From: Leeuwenhoekiella sp. MAR_2009_132
GTDB taxonomy: Bacteria > Bacteroidota > Bacteroidia > Flavobacteriales > Flavobacteriaceae
NCBI RefSeq assembly: GCF_000687915.1
Contig: NZ_JHZY01000004.1
Location: forward strand, 1,498,001-1,562,000
Reading direction: 5' to 3'
Length of the DNA: 64,000 bases
The notes under the pieces are model-generated. The model did not search any database and was not told where the DNA came from. It worked only from the letters and a program-made list of their open reading frames with translations. The number at the start of each line of letters is the position of its first letter. The first letter of the stretch is position 1. This document shows, piece by piece, positions 1 to 9,169 of the stretch. Both the position numbers and the translations under genes were made by a program.

Positions 1-846
1 GAGAAACTAGGCAAAGATGCTTATCGCAATCAAATACGACAGCAAGCATTAGCATTAAGTGGAGGTGATGTTCAGGAAAAAGCACTTTTAAAACAAATAG
101 CTGCTAGTCCTAAAAATGAACAGCATTATCTCAATCTTATTTACGTCTACAGCGAGCAGGGCAAGACACAACAGGCCTATGAGACGGCTCAACGCTTATT
201 AAAAGTAAACCCAAAGGCTGAGATTGTACATATGGCGTTGTACAAATACTACCTCGAGAGCGGCGCCATCAAACAAGCGGTTGCCTCGCTTGAGAAAGTC
301 ATGCGTAGTTCAAAGATTGAAGCGAAGGCAAAACACAGTGTTTTAAATGATTTTTTGATTTTTGTAGATCGTAATCCTGAGTTTGAGCCCGAACTGGAGC
401 AAGCAATTACATTATTTTCTAACGAAGAAGATGCAGATGTAAATGAAGAATTAGGAGCTTATTATTTAAAGAATAAAGAAAACGACAAGGCATTGTCTTA
501 TTATGAGAATGCATATAAAAAGAATCCTTCAGATTTAGGTGTATTGCGCAATTTGCTTATGCTTCAGCTTGAAGCAAAACAGTTTGAAAATGCCGCAAAC
601 CTTAGTGAGGAAGCATTAAGCTTATATCCTGCTCAAGCCTTGTTTTATTTGGTTTATGGAGTTGCTCAAAACAATTTGGGTAAATCTAAGAATGCTGCAG
701 AATATTTAGAAATGGGTTTAGACTATATAGTTGAAGATTCAAAAATGCTTGCAGATTTTTATAGTGAGTTGGTACGCGCTTATGTTACGCTGGGAGATGC
801 AAACAAAGCCACTAGGTATCGCGAGCTAATTAATAATTTGAATTAA
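1..846 (+). CDS. Tetratricopeptide-repeat protein, 5' end outside window
   Basis: The frame is open from base 1 with no credible start inside the window, so this is the C-terminal part (about 281 residues) of a longer protein. The visible part is helical, with repeated TPR-like signatures such as LGAYYLKNKENDKALSYYEN and a following YPAQALFYLVYGVAQNNLGK unit. TPR arrays mediate protein-protein contacts; no catalytic motif is visible. It is followed after 4 nt by the DUF4292 lipoprotein gene and then by an EnvC-like gene, an arrangement typical of flavobacteria. This suggests a role in envelope assembly, but that is context only. The internal ATG at 232 is not the real start because the TPR pattern continues upstream of it. 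Confidence 0.85.
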   Translation, partial: EKLGKDAYRNQIRQQALALSGGDVQEKALLKQIAASPKNEQHYLNLIYVYSEQGKTQQAYETAQRLLKVNPKAEIVHMALYKYYLESGAIKQAVASLEKVMRSSKIEAKAKHSVLNDFLIFVDRNPEFEPELEQAITLFSNEEDADVNEELGAYYLKNKENDKALSYYENAYKKNPSDLGVLRNLLMLQLEAKQFENAANLSEEALSLYPAQALFYLVYGVAQNNLGKSKNAAEYLEMGLDYIVEDSKMLADFYSELVRAYVTLGDANKATRYRELINNLN

Positions 847-850
847 CACG

Positions 851-1621
851 ATGCGTATATATTTTAAAAGTTTTGTAGTACTATTGATGGTAAGTCTTAC
901 CGCATGTAAATCAACGAAAAAAGTAGCTGCTACTAATGATGATTTAGCTTCTGCTAAAATAATAGCAAGTCATTACGAGACACACCCGCAATTTGAAACC
1001 CTTGCTGCACGATTAAAAATAAAATATTCAGACCCTGATCGTACACAAAGTGTAACGGTAAGTTTGCGTATGCAAAAAGATGAAACCATCTGGATGAGTG
1101 CTTCAGTATTGGGCATATCACTTGCGAAAGCGATGATTACTAAAGATCGCGTTCAGTTTTATGAGAAAATTGACGGAACTTATTTTGATGGTGATTTTAA
1201 ACTTCTTAGTGATTTACTAGGCACCGAATTAAATTATGAGCAGGTAGAAGCTTTATTGCTGGGAGAACCCATCTATGATTTGCGTAATGGTGGTTTTAGT
1301 GCAGGAGCAACGGGAACACGCTATCTGGTAGCACCGCGTCAGCAACAGAATCTATTTAACCTATTTTTCTATTTAAATGCAGGTGCATTTACACTGCAGG
1401 AGCAGCGCCTTACTCAATCTAAAGAACAAAGAGATTTAACGATTAAATATGCAGATTACATAAAGGAGCAAAATGGTTATTTCCCTACAGCAATTAGCAT
1501 AAGTGCTCAGGAGGAGAACAAAGAAACCCTTGTAGATATCGAGTACAAAGGCGTAGATTTTAATACAGAGGTGAGTTTTCCGTTTAGTATTCCCGGGGGA
1601 TTAAAAGAAATAAAACTTTAA
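851..1621 (+). CDS. DUF4292 family lipoprotein
   Basis: 256 residues with a lipoprotein signal: a hydrophobic core VVLLMVSL followed by the lipobox TAC at residues 18-20, so Cys20 should be lipidated. The rest resembles the DUF4292 family of Bacteroidota, predicted periplasmic, LolA/LolB-like lipoproteins of unknown exact role; the family assignment is from memory of its features. It starts 4 nt after the TPR gene, and its stop shares one base with the start of the next gene, so the three are very likely co-transcribed and translationally coupled. Confidence 0.8.
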   Translation: MRIYFKSFVVLLMVSLTACKSTKKVAATNDDLASAKIIASHYETHPQFETLAARLKIKYSDPDRTQSVTVSLRMQKDETIWMSASVLGISLAKAMITKDRVQFYEKIDGTYFDGDFKLLSDLLGTELNYEQVEALLLGEPIYDLRNGGFSAGATGTRYLVAPRQQQNLFNLFFYLNAGAFTLQEQRLTQSKEQRDLTIKYADYIKEQNGYFPTAISISAQEENKETLVDIEYKGVDFNTEVSFPFSIPGGLKEIKL

Positions 1622-2877
1622 TGCAATTGAAGCAGATTTATAAATTTGGTTTAGTAGTAGCGCTTCTATTTGCAGGAAGCACTGCATTGTGGTCTCAAAA
1701 CGACAAGCAGGCAGAGCTTGAGCGACAACGACGAGCGTTGATGGGTCAGATTGAAGAATTAAGCAAACTGCGTCAAAGTAATAAGAAGAAAGAGATTAAC
1801 GTATTGAGTCAGGTAGAAGATCTTGATTCTAAAATAAAAACACGTCAAAATCTTATTAAGGTTACTAATAGTCAGGCAAATTTATTGACGCAAAAAATTA
1901 ACCAAAATATAAACAAACTCTCCTCGCTAAGAGACGAACTAGAAAAACTGAAAGACGATTATGCCAGTATGGTGCAAAAGTCTTACAAAAGTAAAAGTAG
2001 CCAGAGCCGCATCATGTTTTTACTTTCTTCTAAAAGCTTTTTACAAGCCTACAAGCGGGTGCAGTATATGAAGCAATACAGCAATTACCGAAAAAAACAG
2101 GGAGATCAGATAAAAGAACGTACGGCTTTACTTCAGGAGACAAATAAGAAACTAGCCTTACAAAAAGAAGAAAAACAAAAGCTGGTTGCCCAAAATAAAA
2201 TTGAACAGGAGAAATTAGAAGGGGAGCGCGCACAACAAGATGAGTTGATTTCAAAAATTAGAAAACAAGAGTCTACTTATGTAACGCAAATACAAGACAA
2301 GCAAAAGGCTGCAGACCGAATAGATCGTGAGATAGACCGTTTAATTAGAGAGGCAATTGCAGCTTCTAAAAAAGAAACAGGAGCAGAGCCAACTAAAGAA
2401 GCGGCTACAAATGTGAGTAAAATGCCTACGTTCTCATTAACACCGGCAGCAAAAGCATTAGCAAGTGATTTTGCATCAAATAAAGGTCGTATGGACTGGC
2501 CTGTAGAACGCGGTAGAGTTTATAAAAAGTTTGGTACCTCAAAACATCCCACACTACCTAATATCACAACTTACAATAGTGGTGTTGAAATTGAGACTGC
2601 CCCAGGTAGTATAGCTCGTGCAGCGTTTAAAGGAACCGTTCAACAAATACAACTAATACGAGGTGGAGGATATACGGTTTTAATTCGCCATGGAAACTAT
2701 TTAACGGTTTATCAGAATTTAAAAAACTTAAAAGTTAAAGTAAACGATCAAATTTCTACAAAACAAGCACTGGGAGAAATTGCTGAAAACTCATTTAACG
2801 GCAAAACCATCCTAAAGTTTTTAGTGTATAAAGATTCAGAACGTTTAAATCCCGAAGATTGGGTTTATAATATGTAA
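1621..2877 (+). CDS. EnvC-like murein hydrolase activator, M23 family
   Basis: 418 residues. An N-terminal signal peptide (hydrophobic stretch about residues 10-25 ending in STALWSQ) precedes a long coiled coil (about 30-250, rich in K, E, Q) and a C-terminal M23/LytM-like domain (about 290-415). EnvC-type proteins bind and activate amidases for septal peptidoglycan cleavage. The M23 domain appears degenerate: the usual HxxxD and HxH zinc-ligand motifs are not obvious (YNSGVEIETAPGS replaces the HxGxD region), which fits an activator rather than an enzyme. Last gene of the three-gene operon; a bidirectional terminator follows. Confidence 0.85.
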   Translation: MQLKQIYKFGLVVALLFAGSTALWSQNDKQAELERQRRALMGQIEELSKLRQSNKKKEINVLSQVEDLDSKIKTRQNLIKVTNSQANLLTQKINQNINKLSSLRDELEKLKDDYASMVQKSYKSKSSQSRIMFLLSSKSFLQAYKRVQYMKQYSNYRKKQGDQIKERTALLQETNKKLALQKEEKQKLVAQNKIEQEKLEGERAQQDELISKIRKQESTYVTQIQDKQKAADRIDREIDRLIREAIAASKKETGAEPTKEAATNVSKMPTFSLTPAAKALASDFASNKGRMDWPVERGRVYKKFGTSKHPTLPNITTYNSGVEIETAPGSIARAAFKGTVQQIQLIRGGGYTVLIRHGNYLTVYQNLKNLKVKVNDQISTKQALGEIAENSFNGKTILKFLVYKDSERLNPEDWVYNM

Positions 2878-2924
2878 AATTTTAAAAGTAAGCAAAGTGC
2901 TTCTTCAAACTATAAGAATCAATA

Positions 2925-2962
2925 AAAAACCCCTCTTAAGCTTAGACTTAACAGGGGTTTTT
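2925..2962. terminator. Bidirectional Rho-independent terminator
   Basis: Inverted repeat AAAAACCCCT (2925-2934) and AGGGGTTTTT (2953-2962). It has A-rich and T-rich flanks on the two sides, so it can serve both the EnvC-like gene on the plus strand and the thioesterase gene arriving on the minus strand. Confidence 0.85.
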
Positions 2963-2995
2963 ATATAAGGTAAAGAAGCTGAAATTACAATAGAT

Positions 2996-3508
2996 TTATT
3001 GCTGAAACAAGGCTTTAAGTTCTGTGGCTTCTGAAGCTTTCATCTTACCTGCAAGAACCAGACTCAGCTGTTTTCTGCGTAAAGCTGCATCATATCGAGC
3101 GACCTCTTCTTCGGTTTCTGGTTTAATTTGGGGTATAGGTACTGGCATACCGGTATCATCTACAGCTACAAAAGTATATATGGCATCGTTTGCTTTCGAT
3201 TTTAAGCCACTTTCACGATCTTCAACCCATACGTCTATAACAACTTCCATAGAAGTTTTAAAAGCTCGGGAAATAGCCGCTTCTACGGTTACAACACTGC
3301 CTAAAGGTATAGCCTTGTTAAATGCAACGTGGTTCACTGAAGCAGTAACGACAATTCGGCGAGAATGTCGCCTTGCTGTAATACTGGCAACACGGTCCAT
3401 ACGCGCTAACAGTTCACCACCAAACATATTATTAAGTGGGTTAGTCTCGTTAGGTAAAACAAGATCTGTTTGCATTGTGCGCGATTGTGAAGGCGTCTTG
3501 GTATCCAT
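2996..3508 (-). CDS. Acyl-CoA thioesterase, hotdog fold (YciA/cytosolic ACOT type)
   Basis: 170 residues forming a single hotdog domain. The stretch TNPLNNMFGGELLARMDRVA is the typical N-terminal active-site region of acyl-CoA thioester hydrolases of the YciA/BACH group (asparagine, then GG near the start of the hotdog helix), followed by VNHVAFNKAIPLGSVV. It should hydrolyse acyl-CoA to free fatty acid and CoA in the cytoplasm. It has its own promoter region at about 3509-3550, downstream of the HU/SPOR gene terminator. The antisense open frame over nearly the same span is a shadow. Confidence 0.88.
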   Translation of the reverse strand: MDTKTPSQSRTMQTDLVLPNETNPLNNMFGGELLARMDRVASITARRHSRRIVVTASVNHVAFNKAIPLGSVVTVEAAISRAFKTSMEVVIDVWVEDRESGLKSKANDAIYTFVAVDDTGMPVPIPQIKPETEEEVARYDAALRRKQLSLVLAGKMKASEATELKALFQQ

Positions 3509-3559
3509 AGATTAATTTTTGCGCAAAAGTAACAAGAATTAAAGCGATTGAGAAATGAA

Positions 3560-3582
3560 AAAGCCTCCAAATAGGAGGCTTT
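3560..3582 (-). terminator. Terminator of the HU/SPOR gene
   Basis: Hairpin AAAGCCTCC (3560-3568) / GGAGGCTTT (3574-3582) with a 5-nt loop. It lies 25 bases past the stop codon of the minus-strand HU/SPOR gene and is followed on that strand by a T-rich tail. Confidence 0.8.
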
Positions 3583-3606
3583 CAATATTATATAGTTTCT
3601 TTAACG

Positions 3607-4539
3607 TTAATCTACTTCCTGAATTAGCATCCAGGCATTAGAATTATCGTTAGTACGTATTTTGCGTAAATCGTTTAGTGCTTCAGTACGGTCTGTATAA
3701 CTTCCGTAAACAACTTGATGTAAACCATATTTGTTTTCGCCTAAAGTGCGTGCTTTATATCCGGCTTCTCTCAATTCTTTCACACGGCTTTCTGCATTCT
3801 CAGGTACTCTAAAAGCACCGGCTACAATGTGATAGCTTCCTTTAGGTTTAAAAGCGTTTAAAGTAACAGCGGGCAACGGATTTTCTATCGTAAATGTTGC
3901 GTGTTGTATGGTATTTTCAACCTGCTTCTTTGCTTTTTGTTCTTGAGCAAAGTTATAATCTGCAATATCTTTAAAATGTAAAAAACCAAATGTACCTGAA
4001 AGTCCAATGGCAAGAACTCCCACAGCAGCATATTTTAACCAGGTATTGTTGCGGCGTGCAGTTGTTATGTGAATAGGTGCTCTCTCTTCTAAAGCTTCTA
4101 CTTCCTGTTTGTGAACTTCGCGCATTATCGGTTTAGTCTCAAAAGAAGATAGACCGAAAGCTTCTGTTAGATAATTTGTAACAGAAACTGGTTCAAATTT
4201 AATTTGTGATGATTCATTCTGGGTTAGCGTACCTATTTTATCTAGTAAAATAGTTTCCCCATTAAGTATACGCGTCTCAAGCGTGTGTGCATAAGCTTGA
4301 AGTTTACCTAAAGCTTCTGTATAACTTATATTTTCTGCCGTTGCGATGTAATTTGATAAAAGGCCGTCATTTTCCTTCAGTTGTGCGTTGAATGAAATAC
4401 GCTTCTTAGGAGGAAAAAATAAATTTTGTTCGGCATCGTGATATGCAGAAATTTTGTGCGCTAAAAATGCCCCAAACCCGGGAATGATAACGCACTCGTA
4501 ACGGTAAAGCAAATCGCTTATGTAAGTAGAGTAATGCAT
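3607..4539 (-). CDS. HU-like (CCDC81) and SPOR domain protein
   Basis: 310 residues starting at the ATG at 4539 (MHYSTYISDLLYRYECVIIP); the longer frame to 4599 adds only an unlikely upstream extension. The N-terminal roughly 115 residues resemble the HU-CCDC81 domain (YECVIIPGFGAFL...). One transmembrane segment follows (about 165-185, YAAVGVLAIGLSGTFGFL), and the C-terminal SPOR domain (about 235-310, SYHIVAGAFRVPENAESRV) should bind denuded septal peptidoglycan. This architecture is characteristic of Bacteroidota and places the protein at the division site in the inner membrane. It is divergent from dprA with about 95 bp between them. Confidence 0.85.
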   Translation of the reverse strand: MHYSTYISDLLYRYECVIIPGFGAFLAHKISAYHDAEQNLFFPPKKRISFNAQLKENDGLLSNYIATAENISYTEALGKLQAYAHTLETRILNGETILLDKIGTLTQNESSQIKFEPVSVTNYLTEAFGLSSFETKPIMREVHKQEVEALEERAPIHITTARRNNTWLKYAAVGVLAIGLSGTFGFLHFKDIADYNFAQEQKAKKQVENTIQHATFTIENPLPAVTLNAFKPKGSYHIVAGAFRVPENAESRVKELREAGYKARTLGENKYGLHQVVYGSYTDRTEALNDLRKIRTNDNSNAWMLIQEVD

Positions 4540-4634
4540 ACCGTAAAAATAAAAAAAAATGCGACCGCCCTTTAAATGTGAGCATTGAATTGTCAACAAT
4601 TTTACAATATCTTTAGAACCAGCTAACTATAAAG

Positions 4635-5735
4635 ATGACTCAGGACCAACTACACGCTTTTCTAATCTTACAACGTATCCCCAATCTGGGAGACACCTCT
4701 ATAAAAAGACTTATTAATCGTTTTGAAACGCCTCAAAATGTTTTGGTTCAAAAAAAGGCAACACTTCTTGATATAGATGGAATAGGAGAGCATAAATTGA
4801 AAGATTTTTATAATAAAGAACACGCTATTGAAGCCGAAAAAGAAATCAAGTTTATAGAGACTAATAATATTGAATACTCGTGTTTTCTAGATGCTGAATA
4901 TCCTGAACGACTAAAACATTGCATAGACGGTCCTATTTTACTCTTCAAGCGCGGAAACTCAGATTATGCAAACCCTAAAATGATTTCTATTGTAGGTACC
5001 CGTAAAGTCACGTCTTACGGCATAGAATTTATAAAGCGGTTTATTGAAGATCTTGCGCCATTAAAACCTGTAATTGTATCGGGTTTTGCTTATGGTGTAG
5101 ACATCACAGCACATAGGGCAGCACTAGATAATGGCTTAGAAACAATTGCAGTTTTAGCGCACGGCCTCAATCAGATTTATCCTAAAGTTCACCACAAGTA
5201 TGCAAAATCTTTAGAAGCTCAGGGCGCATTTATCACCGATTTCTGGAGTTCAGATAATTTTGATCGCACTAATTTTTTAAGACGCAATCGTATTATTGCA
5301 GGAATTAGTGAGGCAACTGTAGTAATTGAAAGTGCAGATAAAGGAGGCTCGCTGGTTACGGCAGAAATCGCGAACTCGTACAACAGAGATGTGTTTGCTG
5401 TTCCTGGAAGGCCAGATGATTCACAAAGTTTAGGCTGTAATAATCTTATAAAATCTCAGCAAGCCCAGTTAATTACCAGTGCTGCAGATTTAATTTATAT
5501 GTTGAATTGGAGCGTAAAAGATTCTTTCAAACCCGTGCAAAAGCAACTTTTTATAGAACTTGATGTTGAAGAGAAAGCAATATTTAATTACTTAACCAAT
5601 CAAGGAAAAGAGCAGCTCGACTTAATCGCTTTAAATTGCAAAATGCCAACCTTTAAAGTGGCTGGCATTCTCTTAAATATGGAATTAAAAGGGGTTATAC
5701 GCCCACTTCCGGGTAAGCAGTTTGAACTTGCTTAA
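4635..5735 (+). CDS. dprA: DNA-processing protein DprA
   Basis: 366 residues. An N-terminal helix-hairpin-helix/SAM-like region (about 1-75, including DIDGIGEHKL) precedes the Rossmann-like DprA core (about 110-300) with IVGTRKVTSYG, SGFAYGVDITAHRAALD and the GGSLVTAEIAN segment, and a C-terminal winged helix (about 310-366). DprA loads RecA on single-stranded DNA entering the cell during transformation. Its last 4 bases overlap the end of the convergent trpS gene. Confidence 0.95.
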   Translation: MTQDQLHAFLILQRIPNLGDTSIKRLINRFETPQNVLVQKKATLLDIDGIGEHKLKDFYNKEHAIEAEKEIKFIETNNIEYSCFLDAEYPERLKHCIDGPILLFKRGNSDYANPKMISIVGTRKVTSYGIEFIKRFIEDLAPLKPVIVSGFAYGVDITAHRAALDNGLETIAVLAHGLNQIYPKVHHKYAKSLEAQGAFITDFWSSDNFDRTNFLRRNRIIAGISEATVVIESADKGGSLVTAEIANSYNRDVFAVPGRPDDSQSLGCNNLIKSQQAQLITSAADLIYMLNWSVKDSFKPVQKQLFIELDVEEKAIFNYLTNQGKEQLDLIALNCKMPTFKVAGILLNMELKGVIRPLPGKQFELA

Positions 5736-6700
5736 TACCCTAATTTTGTACGTACACGCTTTAAAACAGACTGCGCCACAGCCTGAGCTTTCTCTGCACC
5801 TACTTTTAAGGCTTCATCAAGCTCATCGAGATTTGCCATATAATGGTTGTAAAGTGCGCGTTCTTTTTCAAATTTAGTTAGTATGAGTTCGTATAACGCC
5901 TTTTTAGCGTGACCGTAACCGTAGCCACCACCTTCATAATTAGCACGCATTGCAGCAACATCTTCTGCAGAAGCTAACAGTTTATAAATTGCAAAAACAT
6001 TACATGTATTTGTGTCTTTAGGCTCTTCTAATGGAGTACTATCTGTTTCAATACTCATTATTTGTTTTTTTAACTCTTTATCAGACTGAAACAAAATAAT
6101 GGTATTGCCTTTACTTTTACTCATTTTAGCACCGTCTGTACCCGGTATGTACATGGTTTCTTCATGCAGTTTAAGTTGTGGTATCACAAATGTTTCTCCC
6201 ATTTGCGCATGAAAACGAGAAGCAACATCCCGTGTCATTTCTAGATGCTGCGATTGATCTTTACCCACGGGTACAATCTCTGCATCATATAAAAGAATAT
6301 CTGCGGCCATAAGCATTGGGTAGGTAAATAAACCGGTATTTACATCATCTAGACGGTCTGCTTTGTCCTTAAAACTATGCGCAAGGGTTAGGCGTTGATA
6401 GGGGTAAAAACAACTTAAATACCAGGTTAATTCTGTTGTTTGTGGTATATCACTTTGACGGTAGAAAACAGTTTTAGTAATGTCAAGACCACAGGCCAGC
6501 CAGGTAGCTGCTGTAGAATAGGTATTGTGTCTTAATGTCTCTCCGTTTTTAATTTGAGTAAGAGAATGCATATCTGCAATAAACAGGTAAGACTCATTTT
6601 CGGGCATATTCGCCATTTGTATTGCGGGAATAATAGCGCCTAATAAATTTCCTAAGTGAGGAGTTCCTGTACTTTGAACTCCGGTTAAAATTCGTGACAT
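5732..6700 (-). CDS. trpS: Tryptophan--tRNA ligase
   Basis: 322 residues, the usual length for class I bacterial TrpRS. The ATP-binding HIGH-type motif is GTPHLGNLLGA near the N terminus, and the KMSKS loop reads AKMSKSKGN around residue 193. It charges tRNA-Trp in the cytoplasm. Monocistronic between convergent dprA and divergent plsC. Confidence 0.97.
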   Translation of the reverse strand: MSRILTGVQSTGTPHLGNLLGAIIPAIQMANMPENESYLFIADMHSLTQIKNGETLRHNTYSTAATWLACGLDITKTVFYRQSDIPQTTELTWYLSCFYPYQRLTLAHSFKDKADRLDDVNTGLFTYPMLMAADILLYDAEIVPVGKDQSQHLEMTRDVASRFHAQMGETFVIPQLKLHEETMYIPGTDGAKMSKSKGNTIILFQSDKELKKQIMSIETDSTPLEEPKDTNTCNVFAIYKLLASAEDVAAMRANYEGGGYGYGHAKKALYELILTKFEKERALYNHYMANLDELDEALKVGAEKAQAVAQSVLKRVRTKLGY

Positions 6701-6821
6701 TTATAACTATAATTTTGCGTAAAGTTACCCCTTTTGGCTAATTAACTCCTTTTAAAATGCCTATTTTTGAATGGTTACAACTTCATTTATAGTTTAGCAC
6801 AGCCAAATTACCTAACCACAT

Positions 6822-7568
6822 ATGATTCACATTTTTCGTAAGATTATTACACTGCTTTGGCGTATATGGTTCTATATACTTTTAGTAGTTCCTATAATTG
6901 TCTTGTTTCCTTTTCTTGTAATATCTGTTGCAAAAGACACGTGGTATCCTTACTTTTTTAGAATGGCTCAATTTTGGGCCCGGTTTATTTTATTTGGGAT
7001 GGGTTTTTGGCCACAGATAAAACGTCTTGAAAAGACTAAACGCGGCAAGAGCTATATGTTTGTCGCAAATCATACCTCAATGGCAGATATAATGTTGATG
7101 CTGCACGTAGTACGCAACCCTTTTGTATTTGTAGGTAAAAAAGAATTAGCACGGTTTCCGCTATTTGGATATTTCTATAAACAAACCTGTATTTTAGTAG
7201 ATAGAGGAGACGCAAAGAGTAGAATGGCTGTATTTGAAAGCGCGCAGCGCAGATTAAATCAAGGTTTAAGTATTTGCATATTTCCAGAAGGTGGCGTTCC
7301 TGATGATCTTTCAGTAGTCTTAGACACGTTTAAAGATGGGGCTTTTAGACTAGCGATAGATCATCAGGTACCCATTGTACCTATGGTTTTTTACGATAAT
7401 AAAAAACGGTTCTCGTATGATTTCTTTTCTGGTTCACCGGGTAAAATGCGAGTTAAAATTTTACCATTTATAGAAACAAAAGGGAAAGAAGCAAAAGACC
7501 GTAGAGAATTAAGAGATCAAACTTATTGCGTAATACATAAAGAACTTCTTAAAGATCTTAGTATGTAA
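6822..7568 (+). CDS. plsC: 1-acyl-sn-glycerol-3-phosphate acyltransferase (PlsC type)
   Basis: 248 residues. Two hydrophobic N-terminal segments (about 10-35 and 45-60) anchor it in the inner membrane. The acyltransferase HX4D motif is NHTSMAD (about residue 87), with the downstream FPEGGVPDD block in place of the usual FPEGTRS. It should transfer an acyl chain to lysophosphatidate in phospholipid synthesis. A strong terminator follows. Other lysophospholipid or lipid acyltransferases share these motifs. Confidence 0.85.
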   Translation: MIHIFRKIITLLWRIWFYILLVVPIIVLFPFLVISVAKDTWYPYFFRMAQFWARFILFGMGFWPQIKRLEKTKRGKSYMFVANHTSMADIMLMLHVVRNPFVFVGKKELARFPLFGYFYKQTCILVDRGDAKSRMAVFESAQRRLNQGLSICIFPEGGVPDDLSVVLDTFKDGAFRLAIDHQVPIVPMVFYDNKKRFSYDFFSGSPGKMRVKILPFIETKGKEAKDRRELRDQTYCVIHKELLKDLSM

Positions 7569-7574
7569 ACCAAA

Positions 7575-7601
7575 AAAACCGCCCTAACCAGGGGCGGTTT
7601 T
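7575..7601 (+). terminator. Rho-independent terminator after plsC
   Basis: Stem CCGCCC (7579-7584) / GGGCGG (7592-7597) extended by A/T pairs, with a 7-nt loop and T-run; 10 bases after the stop codon. Confidence 0.88.
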
Positions 7602-7669
7602 CTAATTATTGCTGTGCAATAATTACCTAACCAACTAAAAAAATAACCTAACCTTCCCTCTTTAATATT

Positions 7670-9169
7670 TTAAAACTTAAAGCTCAAACCGGTGTATAGA
7701 CCTAGATAATAAGGTTTGAAATCACTTACGCTTTTTGTATATGCGTTAAGTTGATATTTAAACATAGGCTCTAATTTAAATTGAATTCGTTCAGTGAATT
7801 TATAATCAATACCAAGTCCTATGTTAGTACTAAAACTGGTATTATTAAGACTGTTTGATTTACCCAGTTCAGATACTAAATTGCCTTCTTCCTCAAGTGA
7901 AATAGAGTTTGTATTTAGAAACATTGAACTTAATCCACCTATCACCTGTAAACCAATTTTACTATCTAGCAGAGTATATTCTGCCTCAACAGGAATCTCT
8001 ATGTATCCCAATTCCTGTCGTAAAGATGTATTTTTATTAGCGCTTATACTGGTGGCAAATTCGGTTTGATTACCACTAGGTAAATTGGGTAAACCCGAGT
8101 TGTTATTGTTGTCAAGTTGTATGATTTGCGAATTGTCATTAAAGTCTATACTGCTAATCATCGTGTTAGGATTTCTGGCACTAATACTGGGCGTAAATCC
8201 TATTTGCTCGGTGCTATAGCCCAGTTCTACTTTGTTAATCCCAGAACGTACCGTAATACGTTTTGAAACTGCATAACTAACCTGCACCCCATAACTGAGA
8301 TTTACATCGGCACGTTTTGTATTATTAGCAAACTGTTGATCTATACCAGAACCACTAAAACTGTCGTAATAAACAGGCGCAACCATAGGTGTAATCCCCC
8401 ATCGCATCATTTCTGCTTTATTAGGATCATCTGTTGTAGCAATAGCCTCCTCTTTAGTTTTATTTGCCAGTTTTTCTAAAGTATTGGGGTCAATTTCTGT
8501 AGGAGTCTGTTTATCTTGAGTTGTGTTTTCAATATCGTTTTGAACAACTGCTGTTTCAACAACCGGTTTTTTAAGGGGAGACGCAGCTGTATTGTGTAAT
8601 GGTTCATTCGGTTTTAAATCTTCGTTAAGAATATTTGACGTAACCGTTGCTTTTTCAATAGGTTGTCCTATTCCATTTTTTCCTACGGAAGCATTGTTTA
8701 AAGAGTTTTGACCATTAGTTACTACAGCAGATCGATGTTGAGTTGAGGTATTTTTAATTGTTTCTCTAATATTATTTTCAACCGAAATATTTTCAGTGTT
8801 TAAAACTTCAGAAGATTTAGTAGTTGTAGAAGTAATCGCCTCTTGATTAGTATTTATAGTTTCTGAAGGGGTAGGGGCATAAATGGTTTTATCTTCCTTT
8901 TTAAGAGAATCTGAAGTATTTTCCTGCTCTTGATTTACAAGTTGAGGTGTCTTTAAATCATTTTCCGTATTAAACCAAAATGTACCTGCTAAAAGCAAGA
9001 GCACTAGAATTGCTGCAGCTCCACTTAATTGAAACCATAACGGAAGAATGCGTTTTTTCTTTTGATTTTGTCGCGCAGCAATACCTGCCCAGATATGTTC
9101 ACTAGGTTCTATGGTAAAGTCTTTAAACTTTTCCTGGTATAAGCGATCTATGTTTTTCTTTTCTTTCAC
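7670..9169 (-). CDS. Membrane-anchored sigma-partner protein with C-terminal beta-barrel-like domain
   Basis: 499 residues in three parts. A cytoplasmic N-terminal segment (about 1-42) carries EPSEHIWAGIAARQ, a motif common in proteins next to Bacteroidota ECF sigma factors. One transmembrane helix follows (about 44-65). A long Ser/Thr/Asn-rich low-complexity linker (about 70-245) leads to a C-terminal domain (about 255-499) with alternating beta pattern ending in YLGLYTGLSFKF, typical of Bacteroidota outer-membrane beta-barrel proteins. Its start overlaps the sigma factor stop by 4 nt, so the two are coupled. An anti-sigma-like role for the N terminus is inference. Confidence 0.75.
   Translation of the reverse strand: MKEKKNIDRLYQEKFKDFTIEPSEHIWAGIAARQNQKKKRILPLWFQLSGAAAILVLLLLAGTFWFNTENDLKTPQLVNQEQENTSDSLKKEDKTIYAPTPSETINTNQEAITSTTTKSSEVLNTENISVENNIRETIKNTSTQHRSAVVTNGQNSLNNASVGKNGIGQPIEKATVTSNILNEDLKPNEPLHNTAASPLKKPVVETAVVQNDIENTTQDKQTPTEIDPNTLEKLANKTKEEAIATTDDPNKAEMMRWGITPMVAPVYYDSFSGSGIDQQFANNTKRADVNLSYGVQVSYAVSKRITVRSGINKVELGYSTEQIGFTPSISARNPNTMISSIDFNDNSQIIQLDNNNNSGLPNLPSGNQTEFATSISANKNTSLRQELGYIEIPVEAEYTLLDSKIGLQVIGGLSSMFLNTNSISLEEEGNLVSELGKSNSLNNTSFSTNIGLGIDYKFTERIQFKLEPMFKYQLNAYTKSVSDFKPYYLGLYTGLSFKF

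Noticed and set aside
3024-3515. 163-codon plus-strand frame over the thioesterase gene
   Set aside because: Antisense shadow of a clear hotdog-fold gene, no start signals or known family.
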